Counted from the stretch's first letter, positions 1 through 8,440 are shown. The stretch is 55,280 nucleotides of DNA from Gammaproteobacteria bacterium (GCA_003164785.1 PLUE01000067.1:1-55280); one strand, 5' to 3'. Notes: generated by a model from the sequence alone, not told the origin. Program-made: numbers and translations.

Positions 1-2
1 TC

Positions 3-365
3 GGCGCCGTGTGGCACGCCTACCCCGCCTTCGGCACCACCTTCGGCACCGCCGCCTACACCCTGCCGGGCGGCGGCCAGGCCTCCTACGCCAATGCCCA
101 ATCCATCCTCAGCGCCGGCATCCCGGTGTTCATCACCGAAAGCGGCGATCAGAACTCCCCCGGCACCCCGGACGCGCCCTTCGAGTCGAAGCTGCTGCCC
201 TGGGCCGACCAAGCCGGCGCCTCCTACCTGGGCTGGGCCTGGGACATCTGGCAGGATGCCAGCAACGTCCTCATCAAGGATGCCAACGGCACCCCCACCG
301 ACGGCTACGGCGTGTACTTCAAGGCCCACTTGATCTGCGTCGCCACCAGCGCGAACTGCAAATAG
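3..365 (+). CDS. Glycoside hydrolase family 5 cellulase, C-terminal part (cut by window edge)
   Basis: The reading frame enters from the left edge and stops with TAG at 363-365, giving the last about 120 residues. The segment VFITESGD resembles the GH5 stretch holding the catalytic nucleophile Glu, and the downstream GWAWDIWQ resembles the conserved Trp-rich C-terminal strand of the barrel. GH5 enzymes hydrolyse beta-1,4-glucans and are usually secreted, but the signal peptide and acid/base Glu lie outside the window. The assignment comes from the C-terminal third only, so another GH5/GH-A enzyme such as a mannanase is possible. The last residues (CVATSANCK) hold two Cys that could form a disulfide in an exported protein. 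Confidence 0.65.
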   Translation, partial: GAVWHAYPAFGTTFGTAAYTLPGGGQASYANAQSILSAGIPVFITESGDQNSPGTPDAPFESKLLPWADQAGASYLGWAWDIWQDASNVLIKDANGTPTDGYGVYFKAHLICVATSANCK

Positions 366-428
366 CTCGCGCCGCCATCAGGGGTCTCGGCCGATTCGTT
401 AGTTGGACAGGATCACATTGGCACATAC

Positions 429-439
429 ATGGACGCCCC
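429..439. repeat. Subterminal inverted repeat, right end of IS
   Basis: ATGGACGCCCC, the exact reverse complement of 1820-1830. It marks the transposase-distal end of the IS1111-like element. Confidence 0.75.
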
Positions 440-706
440 CACGTTGCCAAGCGTTTCTTTATCGGCTTCGGTATCACGAGATGAGATTGCAGCCATACAT
501 CCGGCCTGTGAGTGCGACGCATAGTCGCGGGCCCTGATGGAATATGCTGGTTGACGCCTGATCAGGGGGCCGGACTGTTTAAGTACCCTGTGCCAATTAG
601 GTTGAGTCAACCCCGGTCTTACCTGTGATGCCATCACTTTTAGAAACGCCTATGCAATCGGTGGTGAGAAAGTTGTGTCAAGCTTTCGATATCGATCGTT
701 AGTGTG
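440..706 (-). ncRNA. Candidate IS110-family bridge RNA / seekRNA region
   Basis: The 267 bp between the transposase stop and the right-end repeat have no credible reading frame but are rich in hairpins. GTGATG-C-CATCAC lies at 625-637 and GGTTGA-G-TCAACC at 600-612. A 7-bp stem CCCTGAT/ATCAGGG pairs 532-538 with 561-567 around a 22-nt loop, and GCGAC-GCATA-GTCGC lies at 514-528. IS1111-group elements are known to encode their guide RNA in the end downstream of the transposase, which fits this position and strand. The RNA ends, the guide loops and transcription itself are inferred. Confidence 0.5.
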
Positions 707-1747
707 TTATGCAGCCATCGGGTTTGAAGAATGGTACCCGCTTTGGTAGTCGCGGCCGTGAGCCAGTAACGCCCAAACGGTGCGCGCATTCTTGTTTGCC
801 AATGCAACCGCGGCGATATTCGGGTTACGCCTTGCCGCCACGCGTGCCAACCATGACTCCGCTCGATCCGGATGTCGATTGAGATTTCGTAGCACCGAAC
901 GTGCCCCGTGGATCAGTAGCGTTCGCAAATAAACATCGCCTCGTTTACTAATGCCCAGCAGGTTAGTCTTCCCGCCTGATGAGTTTTGACGCGGGACGAG
1001 TCCGAGCCATGCCGCGAACTGTCTGCCGTTGTGGAAAACCTTCGCATCTCCCACGCTTGCCACCAGCGCGCTCGCTGTGAGTGGACCGATCCCCGGAATC
1101 GCCTGCAGGCGCTGGCTTGCAGTGTCCTCTCGGTGCCACGCGTTGATTTCCCGCTCCAGCTCGTCAACCTGGCGATCAAGTTCGCGGAAATGCGCAAGGA
1201 GACGCGCGATGAGCGCGCGGGTGACTCCAGACAGGCCGTTTTCGGCATCCTCGAGGATCTCTGGCACCTTGCTCTCGATGCAACGAATTCCTACCGGCAT
1301 CACTAGCCCAAACTCACCCAACAAACCTCGGATCTGATTGGATTGCGCCGTACGTTCAACAACAAATCCCTGCCGCACCCGATGAATACCTAGCAGTGCT
1401 TGCTGTTCTGTGTTCTTAATTGGCACAAAACGCATATTCGGTCGGCCCACCGCTTCGCAAATTGCTTCGGCATCGGCCGCATCGTTTTTGTTGGACTTCA
1501 CGTACGGCTTGACGAATTGCGGTGCGATCAGTTTGACTGTATGCCCGAGATCGCTAAGCCTGCGCGCCCAAAAATGCGCGCCGCCGCAGGCTTCCATCCC
1601 AATGAGGCACGGTGTCATCTGGGTAAAAAATTTGACTACTTGCTGCCGCTTCAATTGTTTGCGCAACGTGACCTTGCCTCGAACATCAACCCCGTGCACC
1701 TGAAATACTAATTTTGCCAAATCGATCCCAATCGTCGTAGTGTTCAT
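707..1747 (-). CDS. IS110-family (IS1111-type) transposase
   Basis: This 346-residue recombinase has the two IS110 domains. The N-terminal RuvC-like DEDD domain shows Asp9 (GIDLAK), Glu52 (GMEACGG), and Asp89 and Asp92 (KNDAADAEA). The C-terminal Tnp20 domain has a helix-hairpin-helix-like IPGIGPLTA near 218 and the Ser-containing SSGGKTNLLGISKRGD around 256-271, which carries the conserved serine nucleophile of the family. It is full length and shows no frameshift, so the element may be active. It starts with ATG at 1745-1747, about 70 bp inside the left repeat. IS110 enzymes are RNA-guided recombinases that insert without classical terminal repeats; partnership with the adjacent RNA region is inferred. 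Confidence 0.93.
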   Translation of the reverse strand: MNTTTIGIDLAKLVFQVHGVDVRGKVTLRKQLKRQQVVKFFTQMTPCLIGMEACGGAHFWARRLSDLGHTVKLIAPQFVKPYVKSNKNDAADAEAICEAVGRPNMRFVPIKNTEQQALLGIHRVRQGFVVERTAQSNQIRGLLGEFGLVMPVGIRCIESKVPEILEDAENGLSGVTRALIARLLAHFRELDRQVDELEREINAWHREDTASQRLQAIPGIGPLTASALVASVGDAKVFHNGRQFAAWLGLVPRQNSSGGKTNLLGISKRGDVYLRTLLIHGARSVLRNLNRHPDRAESWLARVAARRNPNIAAVALANKNARTVWALLAHGRDYQSGYHSSNPMAA

Positions 1748-1819
1748 CGTGGACGCTCCTGCTGGATTGAGTAGTTGCTAGACACTTCTACTTTGGCACA
1801 ATTGATGCCGTAAAAAGCA

Positions 1820-1830
1820 GGGGCGTCCAT
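1820..1830. repeat. Subterminal inverted repeat, left end of IS
   Basis: GGGGCGTCCAT, the exact complement of 429-439. It marks the transposase-proximal end of the IS1111-like element. Confidence 0.75.
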
Positions 1831-1929
1831 GCCATTAGGGGGATCCGTGCAGCACATCGCCGTACCAGATGGCGTTCGCGTGTGCGCTTGAGAAGCTGCG
1901 CCACTCCTCAGGGGACGCTCGAGGCCGCC

Positions 1930-2364
1930 GGCGGCCGGGAGAGCACCCGCCCTTCTTTTGGCCTGATCGTCTCGGACTGCGAGAGAGAAAGTTCTAGGAA
2001 ATGCCCGGGTGAACTGCGGGACAGGAAGCGCCGCTACGCCTCGGATAAAGACCGCATCGGCACCGCGCAGTTTACAACTCGCCGCCAAAGCAGCAGCCCG
2101 ATCTCCAAGCGCGTCGTTCAGTCCATGACGATGCACACGCGGCAATGCGAGTACGGCCCGTACAGTCCGGGTCGCTAGCCGAGCCTTACCGGTTTGGCGT
2201 GCAAACACACCCGCGATCTCGGCAAGAGCCAAATTGGGTATATTTAAATCTCGCTGATTCGCGACCTCAAAAAGCGAAGGAAGACCACGTGAGAATCCTG
2301 CCAGGCGTTCCCGCAGCCGGGGCAGGATCCTGTGCGCGGATTGTCGGCGCCCGGCTGGCCGAAA
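1930..2364 (-). pseudogene. Decayed VapC-type PIN-domain toxin
   Basis: The leftward frame below the stop at 2365-2367 reads a recognisable PIN-family stretch: PSLFEVANQRDLNIPNLALAE, an AGVFARQTGKARLA helix, then AASCKLRGADAVFI, which matches the usual LRGADAVYVALA block carrying a catalytic Asp. The N-terminal strand with the first catalytic Asp is missing, no ATG or GTG start opens the frame, and the C-terminal TWD-like motif is degraded. The frame then runs on into the left end of the insertion sequence. I read it as a VapC relic whose antitoxin is gone. It is the only gene-like content in the 830 bp between the IS and the kinase gene. Confidence 0.6.
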
Positions 2365-2663
2365 TCAGGCTGGACGCCGCGGCGTACGCGACTCATACGA
2401 TGCGCCGCACCGAAACGTCCCAGTTCTCCGCCGGACCAAGAATCTGCGAGCGATACACGGAGGTTTTGAGGTTTGACTAGCAACGGAACGGATTGGGGAA
2501 GCTTCCGATAACCGTCCATTCGGTACTCAAATCCCAGATTAAACTTCATTCTGTGACGAAGGTCCGAATCCGGATTTGTTTTTGTGTGCCCAATAGGTTT
2601 CCGTCTGGACTGCCGCCCTGCTGATAAAGACTCGTTGCATGGCGCTTGCATCACAGAAATACT

Positions 2664-5600
2664 ATGGCATACCACCTGCATGGAATGAGGGAGCCGCGCC
2701 AGGCCGCGCTACTGATAGGTTTATTCGTAGCCGCTCTCGGAATCGCCGTACTCGCAGCCTGGATGCCGGATATTACCGCGCTGAAAAACGTTGCCCCGGC
2801 CCTGGTGACAATGAGGCCAAACACGGCGGCGGCGATGTTGCTGTGCGGAACAGCGCTGGCGCTGTTATCGCGGGAACCAGTCGGGAAGCCGATCCGCTTA
2901 GTCACGGGGGCGCTGGCGGCAGCGGTGATCGCCATGGGCGCGTTGAACCTGGGAGAAGAGCTATTCGGCTGGCATCTCGGTATTGATCAGTGGTTCTTTC
3001 GCGAATTGACGGGGGCGGTGGAGTCGTCAAGCGCGGGGCAACTCTCACCGGTCACGGCCTTGCATTCTGTACTGGTGGGCAGCGCGCTGTTGTTGGCGGC
3101 CCAACCGATCCCGATGAGTTGGGGTCTTCCTGTAATTGCAGCGCTAGGCACGGGGACGATCGTCGTTGGCGGATTGGTGCTGGTCGGCCATGTTTCGGAT
3201 GTGCTGCTGCACTTGCGCGAGTGGAGTTATGACGGCGCAGCCCCGCACACGGCGGCGGGATTTATGTTGCTGGGTTGCGGGCTGCTGGCGCTGGTGCGAA
3301 GCGAAAGCGGCCTGGCGTGGTCGTTGGATAGGTCAACAACTGCCGGATTCGTGGTCAGTATCATGGTCTTACTGGCGGCGGAGGGACTATCTCACAGCTT
3401 GGCCAACCAACTGCAGCAGGAAACCTTGCGAGTCAGCCAAACACACGAAGTCCTCAAGGAGATTCAGGACATCACAACCGGCGCGATAGACCTCGAAAAC
3501 AGCCAGCACGGCTACATCATCGCGAGCGATGAGCGTCTCGAACAACGGGGAAATACCAAAGCTGCAATTGAGGAACACCTTGAAACTGTCCGCAGACTTA
3601 CGGCGGATGATCCCAATCAACAACGCCGCCTCGATCAACTGGCGCCGCTGATCGTTCAACTGACAGAGTTTGGCGAACAAATTCTCGAGGCCCGCAGGCA
3701 GCAAGGTTATCCCGGTGCCGAGCACGTGCTTGCCACCAACAGGGGTATCGTGATCGCGAACGGCATACGGCAGCTTGCCCGGGAGATGGCGGACGAAGAA
3801 GACCGCTTGCTCGATCAGCGGCAGAACCAATCCAGCGCGAGTTTTACCAAGACCCTTCTGCTCACGCCGCTGGGAGCGTTTCTCAACGTTGTGATTATGT
3901 CCCTGGGGTTGTTTGTTCTCAACGCGCGTACTGGCGACCGGGTACGGGCCGAAGCGGCGCTGCGCGAAGAGCGTGCCCGCCTGGCAGGTTTGATCGACTC
4001 GGCAATGGACGCAATCATTACGGTCGATTCGGCGCAAAACATCATGCTGCTCAATTCCACTGCCGAACGGATGTTCGGGGTTACTGCAGCGTCAGTCGTC
4101 GGCGGGTCGCTGGCCCCGCTCATTCCGGAACGATTCCGCACCCCGCATGCCGCGCATATACAGGGCTTCGGACACACCGCGACGAGCGCCCGGCGCATGG
4201 GCAGGCTGGGCCATGTCACCGGACTGCGTGCCAATGGCGATGAGTTCCCCATCGAAACCAGCATCTCGCAGGCCGAAGTAAATGGGCGAAAGTTCTATAC
4301 AGCCATCATGCGCGACGTGAGCGAGCACTGGCGCGAGCGAATGTTCACTGATGCGATGATCGAAAGCATGCCGGGCATTTTCTATTTCTACAACGAGCAG
4401 GGAAAGTTTCTGCGCTGGAATCGGAATTTCGTCAGCGTGTCCGGTTATTCGGCCGATGAGATTGCCCGCATGCATCCCTCGGAGTTATTTCGTGGTGAGG
4501 ATAAGCAGCTATTGACACAGGCAATGAGCGAGGCGCTCGACAAAGGCGAATCATCCGTCGAAGCCGATTTCGTGTCAAAGAACGGCAGGGCGACCCCTTA
4601 TTTCTTTACCGGCCGGCGCTTGGTCTTCGACGGCTCGATCTGTCTGGTGGGCACGGGAATCGATATCACGGTACGCAGACAAATCGAGGCGACCCGAGGA
4701 CGATTGGCGGCAATCGTAGAGTTTTCGGATGATGCCATCATCGGTAAGGACACAAACGGGATCGTCACCAGTTGGAATCAAAGCGCTGAAAGGCTGTTCG
4801 GATATCCCGCGGATGAAATGATGGGCCAGCCGATCACGCGCCTGCTGCCACCCGATCGCCGACAGGAGGAAGAGCAGATCCTCGATCGCATCAGGGGCGG
4901 CGAAAACGTGGAGCACCTTGAAACGGTACGGAAGAAAAAAAACGGGCAACTCATTGACGTCTCAATTACGGTTTCCCCGATCAGGGACACCGCCTATAAG
5001 ATCGTGGGGGCGTCCAAAATCGCGCGCGACATTACCGGGACCAAGCGTCTCGCACAGCAGTTGCGCCAGAGCCAGAAGATGGAGGCGATCGGCCAGTTGA
5101 CGGGAGGCGTGGCACATGATTTCAACAACCTGCTCGGTGTGATACTCGGCAACCTCGACCTGGTCGAGCGCATAGTCGCGAAGGACGAGACGGCCAGCAA
5201 TAGGGTGAGGATCGCGCAGAAAGCCGCCATGCGCGGCGCGGCTCTCACGAAGCGGCTGCTGGCGTTCTCGCGCCGCCAGCCCTTGCACCCGGCGCCAACC
5301 TCGCTGGATGAATCGATTCAGAACCTGCTCGATATGGCGGCGCGGGCACTCGGCCCGGAAATCAATATCGTGACGAACCTCGACAGCTCGATTCCACCGG
5401 TATTCGTGGATGCCGCGGGGTTGGACAACGTGCTGCTCAATCTTGCGGTCAATGCCCGCGATGCGATGCCCCAAGGCGGTTCGCTCACAATTTCCACCAA
5501 ACTGAGCGAACTGGAGGAAAGCTACCTGCTCGTGCAGTCCGGAGAGTTAAAGCCGGGACGCTATGCCTGTATCAGGGTATCCGATACCGGGCACGGCATG

Positions 5601-6242
5601 GCCCGCGAAACGCTTGAGCGGGCGTTCGAACCATTCTTTACGACCAAGCCGCGCGGCAAGGGTACCGGACTGGGTCTGGCCATGGTGTACGGTTTCATCA
5701 AGCAATCGGGCGGTAATGTCAGAATTTACAGCGAACCGGGCATCGGCACCACGGTGTCCCTCTACCTGCCTTTCGCGAACGGCAGCCCCGCGTCAGCCCG
5801 GGCCGGCGTTTCGATAAAGGGCATGCAAGCCAAGCCCGACGGGACCGTGCTGGTGGTGGACGACGAAGTCGACTTGCTCGAAATCGCGGTCGTCTACCTG
5901 GAGGACATGGGATACAAAGTTTTCCACGCCACCGACGGCCCCAGGGCGCTGGAAATCATCGCTCGCGAGCCGGGTATCGATCTGCTGGTGACGGACGTCA
6001 TCATGCCTGGTGGAATGAACGGCGTAGAACTTGCCAACAAAGTCCGGCAACTGAAACCGGGCGTCAAGATCGTGTACTCGTCGGGATTTGCTTCCGATAG
6101 GCTGGCTGAAAGGAGCGGCAAGCGGATTGACGGTCCCTTGATGTACAAGCCTTATCAGCGGAATGAATTTGTGGCCATCATTCGCCGCGCAATGGAAGGC
6201 AATGACGCCGGCTACACGGCTCATCATGAGATTTCGACGTAA
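2664..6242 (+). CDS. Hybrid sensor histidine kinase (MASE-like N-terminus, CHASE3, three PAS, HisKA, HATPase, receiver)
   Basis: A protein of about 1190 residues. Six or seven hydrophobic segments fill residues 10-245. A helical CHASE3-like sensor region follows (about 250-390, with DLENSQHGYIIASDERL) and then another membrane helix. Three PAS domains follow (about 440-550, 565-680, 690-800; the third has FSDDAIIGKD and SWNQSAERLFGY). The HisKA motif HDFNN has His818. The HATPase domain shows NLAVNARDAM (N box) and GTGLGLAMVYG (G box), and a C-terminal receiver has its phosphoacceptor Asp near 1111 (LLVTDVIMPGG). The HDFNN form belongs to kinases that often pass phosphate to separate regulators. 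ATG 2664 was preferred to TTG 2646; ATG 2685 is also possible. It is followed after 16 bp by a receiver-EAL gene, which is the likely output partner. The ligand is unknown. Confidence 0.9.
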   Translation: MAYHLHGMREPRQAALLIGLFVAALGIAVLAAWMPDITALKNVAPALVTMRPNTAAAMLLCGTALALLSREPVGKPIRLVTGALAAAVIAMGALNLGEELFGWHLGIDQWFFRELTGAVESSSAGQLSPVTALHSVLVGSALLLAAQPIPMSWGLPVIAALGTGTIVVGGLVLVGHVSDVLLHLREWSYDGAAPHTAAGFMLLGCGLLALVRSESGLAWSLDRSTTAGFVVSIMVLLAAEGLSHSLANQLQQETLRVSQTHEVLKEIQDITTGAIDLENSQHGYIIASDERLEQRGNTKAAIEEHLETVRRLTADDPNQQRRLDQLAPLIVQLTEFGEQILEARRQQGYPGAEHVLATNRGIVIANGIRQLAREMADEEDRLLDQRQNQSSASFTKTLLLTPLGAFLNVVIMSLGLFVLNARTGDRVRAEAALREERARLAGLIDSAMDAIITVDSAQNIMLLNSTAERMFGVTAASVVGGSLAPLIPERFRTPHAAHIQGFGHTATSARRMGRLGHVTGLRANGDEFPIETSISQAEVNGRKFYTAIMRDVSEHWRERMFTDAMIESMPGIFYFYNEQGKFLRWNRNFVSVSGYSADEIARMHPSELFRGEDKQLLTQAMSEALDKGESSVEADFVSKNGRATPYFFTGRRLVFDGSICLVGTGIDITVRRQIEATRGRLAAIVEFSDDAIIGKDTNGIVTSWNQSAERLFGYPADEMMGQPITRLLPPDRRQEEEQILDRIRGGENVEHLETVRKKKNGQLIDVSITVSPIRDTAYKIVGASKIARDITGTKRLAQQLRQSQKMEAIGQLTGGVAHDFNNLLGVILGNLDLVERIVAKDETASNRVRIAQKAAMRGAALTKRLLAFSRRQPLHPAPTSLDESIQNLLDMAARALGPEINIVTNLDSSIPPVFVDAAGLDNVLLNLAVNARDAMPQGGSLTISTKLSELEESYLLVQSGELKPGRYACIRVSDTGHGMARETLERAFEPFFTTKPRGKGTGLGLAMVYGFIKQSGGNVRIYSEPGIGTTVSLYLPFANGSPASARAGVSIKGMQAKPDGTVLVVDDEVDLLEIAVVYLEDMGYKVFHATDGPRALEIIAREPGIDLLVTDVIMPGGMNGVELANKVRQLKPGVKIVYSSGFASDRLAERSGKRIDGPLMYKPYQRNEFVAIIRRAMEGNDAGYTAHHEIST

Positions 6243-6258
6243 CAGAAGGATCTAGACC

Positions 6259-7524
6259 ATGAGGGACGACAAGCCCGGGGACGCGCTTCCAAGGATACTG
6301 GTCATAGACGACGACCATAATGTCGGCGAGTTCATCGCTGCCGCGGCACAGGCGTTGGACTTGAGTTGCGCCATGACTACGAACACGCCCGATTTCATGC
6401 TGGCGCTCAATCCGGATGTGGAACTGATCATGATGGACCTGATGATGCCGGACACGGATGGTATCGAACTACTGAGGTTGCTTGGGCAAGCAGCTTGCAA
6501 AGCAAGAGTTGTCCTCATGAGCGGTTTTGACGTTCGAGTGCTAGAGACTGCGGAAGAACTGGCCAGGGAACTCGGGCTGTCCGTGGCCGGACACTTGCAG
6601 AAGCCCTTCAGGCTGGTGGAGTTGGAGGAAATGCTGAGAAGCCTCACAAAGGCCGGCGCGCGACCCGCGAATGCGCCTCGGCCGCCGAACTTGGTCGTGG
6701 AGCCGACCATCGTCTTGGAAGCGGATTTGCGGCGTGCAATCTCGCGGAACGAGTTTCTGCTGCACTATCAACCCCAGATTGAAATCAAGTCAGACCGTGT
6801 CGTCGGACTGGAGGCGCTGGTCCGATGGCAGCACCCCGAGCAACGCCTCGTCTTTCCGGACGCTTTCATTCAGCTTGCAGAGTCGCTCGGCTTGATTGAC
6901 GAACTGGGCTGGCTCGTGGCAAAGAGGGGACTATTCGAAATCGGACGGTTCACCGGCAAGAACGGTGCCTTTCTTACGTTATCATTGAACGTATCGGCCT
7001 ATTCGCTCCACGATCTCTCCTTTCCCGACAGATTTGTGGAACTTACCGAACGATACGGCGTGTCGCCGGCGAACGTCATCCTGGAGATCACAGAGAGTGG
7101 ACTGATCCGCGAACTTGCGAGTGCCTTGGACATACTTGCGCGTCTGCGGATGAAGCGCGTTCAGCTTTCGATCGACGATTTCGGAACCGGCTACTCGATG
7201 CTGCAGCAACTGCGGCTCGTACCGGCCACGGAGCTGAAAATCGACAAAATATTTGTCCAAACCATGCATACCGATCACAGTGCCCGCGTCGTCGTGCAGA
7301 AGACCATCGAAATGGGACATGCAATTGGTATGCAGGTGGTGGCGGAAGGCGTGGAGACTGCGGGACAACTGGATTGCCTGCGCGCCGATGGCTGTGATAT
7401 CGCCCAAGGTTATTTCTTCAGCCGGCCGCTTCCGCCCACTGAGTTGCTGAGCTGGCTGCGGGCGCGCGCGGATAGGGTGAAGGGCTCACGGGAGACCGAT
7501 GATCTGGCGGCGGGTAGTAGCTAA
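6259..7524 (+). CDS. Response regulator with EAL (c-di-GMP phosphodiesterase) output domain
   Basis: A 421-residue two-domain protein. The receiver (about 12-130) has the acidic pair in VIDDDH, phosphoacceptor Asp60 (LIMMDLMMP), Ser in VVLMSG and Lys in HLQKPF. The EAL domain (about 155-405) retains the metal and catalytic signatures: Glu185 in LEALVRW, Asn in LNVSA, Glu in ILEITES, the DDFGTGYS loop, Lys in LKIDKIF and Glu in VAEGVET. It should therefore be an active phosphodiesterase hydrolysing c-di-GMP to pGpG, with activity set by phosphorylation. The start follows an AGAAGGA ribosome site. It lies 16 bp after the hybrid kinase and is surely co-transcribed with it. No GGDEF domain is present. 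Confidence 0.92.
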   Translation: MRDDKPGDALPRILVIDDDHNVGEFIAAAAQALDLSCAMTTNTPDFMLALNPDVELIMMDLMMPDTDGIELLRLLGQAACKARVVLMSGFDVRVLETAEELARELGLSVAGHLQKPFRLVELEEMLRSLTKAGARPANAPRPPNLVVEPTIVLEADLRRAISRNEFLLHYQPQIEIKSDRVVGLEALVRWQHPEQRLVFPDAFIQLAESLGLIDELGWLVAKRGLFEIGRFTGKNGAFLTLSLNVSAYSLHDLSFPDRFVELTERYGVSPANVILEITESGLIRELASALDILARLRMKRVQLSIDDFGTGYSMLQQLRLVPATELKIDKIFVQTMHTDHSARVVVQKTIEMGHAIGMQVVAEGVETAGQLDCLRADGCDIAQGYFFSRPLPPTELLSWLRARADRVKGSRETDDLAAGSS

Positions 7525-7771
7525 TTACAAAGGCCCTACTCCGCTTGGCATTGCGTAAGATGTGCAGCGCCGGGCACGGTCTGCTACCGAGTCGAGGAAC
7601 ACTCAGTTCCCTCTCAGAACTCCGCGTCGTTGAGCGGCGCGAGGCCGGGCCTCAAGTCGGGATGGCCGGAGCCGTCATAACCGGCGTAAATGCTTCTAGG
7701 GCTAGGAGCCCATCGAATATCCGTTCATTTGCGCAGTTAACTCGGCCGGCCATCGGCGCTATAATTCGACA

Positions 7772-7999
7772 ATGAATACTTCCTTATTCGACCAAGTTCG
7801 CGAACTCTCGGTGGAAGAGCAGCTTGAATTGGTCGAGGCGCTTTGGGATAGCATTGTGGGCCGAAATGCCGTGCCAGGTCCGACAAGCTCTCAGAAGGCG
7901 GAGCTCGACCGGAGGCTTGCCGACCATGCCGCCAATCCGGACGATGTAGTCCCCTGGGATGAGGTAAAGGACTCCGCGCTGACGCAAATCGGGAGATGA
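7772..7999 (+). CDS. Addiction-module antitoxin (PF09720-like, ParE partner)
   Basis: A 75-residue protein with the family pattern LSVEEQLELVEALWDSI near the N-terminus and the acidic tail DDVVPWDEVKD. This is typical of the short unstable antitoxins paired with ParE/RelE-like toxins. It neutralises its toxin and usually autoregulates the operon. The stop overlaps the ATG of the next frame (ATGA at 7996-7999), which is normal for such pairs. Its partner here is only a 28-codon stub (7996-8082), so the antitoxin is effectively orphaned. The 247 bp upstream (7525-7771) contain no gene I can recognise; the promoter presumably lies just before 7772. Confidence 0.75.
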   Translation: MNTSLFDQVRELSVEEQLELVEALWDSIVGRNAVPGPTSSQKAELDRRLADHAANPDDVVPWDEVKDSALTQIGR

Positions 8000-8082
8000 G
8001 CCTATCGGTTACCTTTCGTCGTGCCGCCCGCGCTGAGTTCATCGAAGCGGCAGCATGGTACGAAAGCCAAAGGCTGGAGTAG
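7996..8082 (+). pseudogene. Truncated ParE/RelE-family toxin (N-terminal 28 residues)
   Basis: The frame starts in the ATGA overlap with the antitoxin. It reads a ParE-like N-terminus containing SVTFRRAARAEFIEAAAWYE, then meets TAG at 8080-8082. Full ParE toxins are about 95-105 residues, so roughly three quarters are missing. The break falls exactly where a GTGATGC tandem repeat begins. This suggests a deletion joined to unrelated sequence, or repeat-mediated loss. Confidence 0.7.
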
Positions 8083-8109
8083 TGATGCGTGATGCGTGAT
8101 GCGTGATGC
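8082..8109. repeat. Tandem repeat, four copies of GTGATGC
   Basis: Four perfect head-to-tail 7-bp units at 8082-8109, followed by GTTAAC. The array begins at the last base of the stop codon of the toxin stub and ends 15 bp before the vapB start. It looks like slippage-prone sequence at a deletion joint. It could also change the vapB upstream region by gaining or losing units. Confidence 0.85.
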
Positions 8110-8124
8110 GTTAACATCTGATGC

Positions 8125-8367
8125 ATGAGAACCACGCTCGACATTGCTGACGATGTGCTACAGGCTGCCAAGGAGCGGGCTAAGCGGGAACGGAAGACCA
8201 TCGGCGAGATGATCTCCGAGCTAGCTCGGCGCGCTCTGACGACTCCGCATGAACCGCTCTACGTGAAGGAACCCAAGGCAGTTTATGGACTTAAGCCGTT
8301 CGCGCGGCGTGGCGGTATCGTCACGAATGAGTTGATCGACGAGCTTCGTGACGAAGATGCGTACTAG
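8125..8367 (+). CDS. VapB-type ribbon-helix-helix antitoxin
   Basis: An 80-residue protein. The N-terminus MRTTLDIADDVLQAAKERAKRE followed by TIGEMISELARRAL is the classic ribbon-helix-helix DNA-binding fold: a beta strand (RTTLDI) and two helices. The C-terminal half (FARRGGIVTNELIDELRDED) fits the toxin-binding tail. It should bind the operator upstream as a dimer and block the PIN-domain ribonuclease encoded next. The 73-bp gap to that gene is larger than usual for vapBC. No Shine-Dalgarno sequence is obvious ahead of the ATG, and the TGATGC repeats sit just upstream. Confidence 0.85.
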   Translation: MRTTLDIADDVLQAAKERAKRERKTIGEMISELARRALTTPHEPLYVKEPKAVYGLKPFARRGGIVTNELIDELRDEDAY

Positions 8368-8440
8368 CCGCGCTCACCCAAGCTGGTCTCGTGCGCGTCA
8401 TGCCGCCACAAGTGGGCTTGCGATCGGCGGACTTTAGCAA

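Larger units (their letters stand above)
429..1830 (-). mobile_element. IS110-family insertion sequence, IS1111-like, apparently complete
   Basis: One DEDD transposase gene (707-1747, leftward) lies between the 11-bp inverted repeats ATGGACGCCCC at 429-439 and its complement at 1820-1830. No target-site duplication is seen. IS1111-group elements typically have such short subterminal repeats and a long non-coding end downstream of the transposase; here that end is about 270 bp (440-706), against about 70 bp upstream. The true ends probably lie a few bases outside the repeats. The element sits between a cellulase gene and a decayed vapC. The coordinates given are repeat to repeat. Confidence 0.8.

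Noticed and set aside
8082..8109. CRISPR-like array
   Set aside because: Units are only 7 bp with no spacers; it is a simple tandem repeat.
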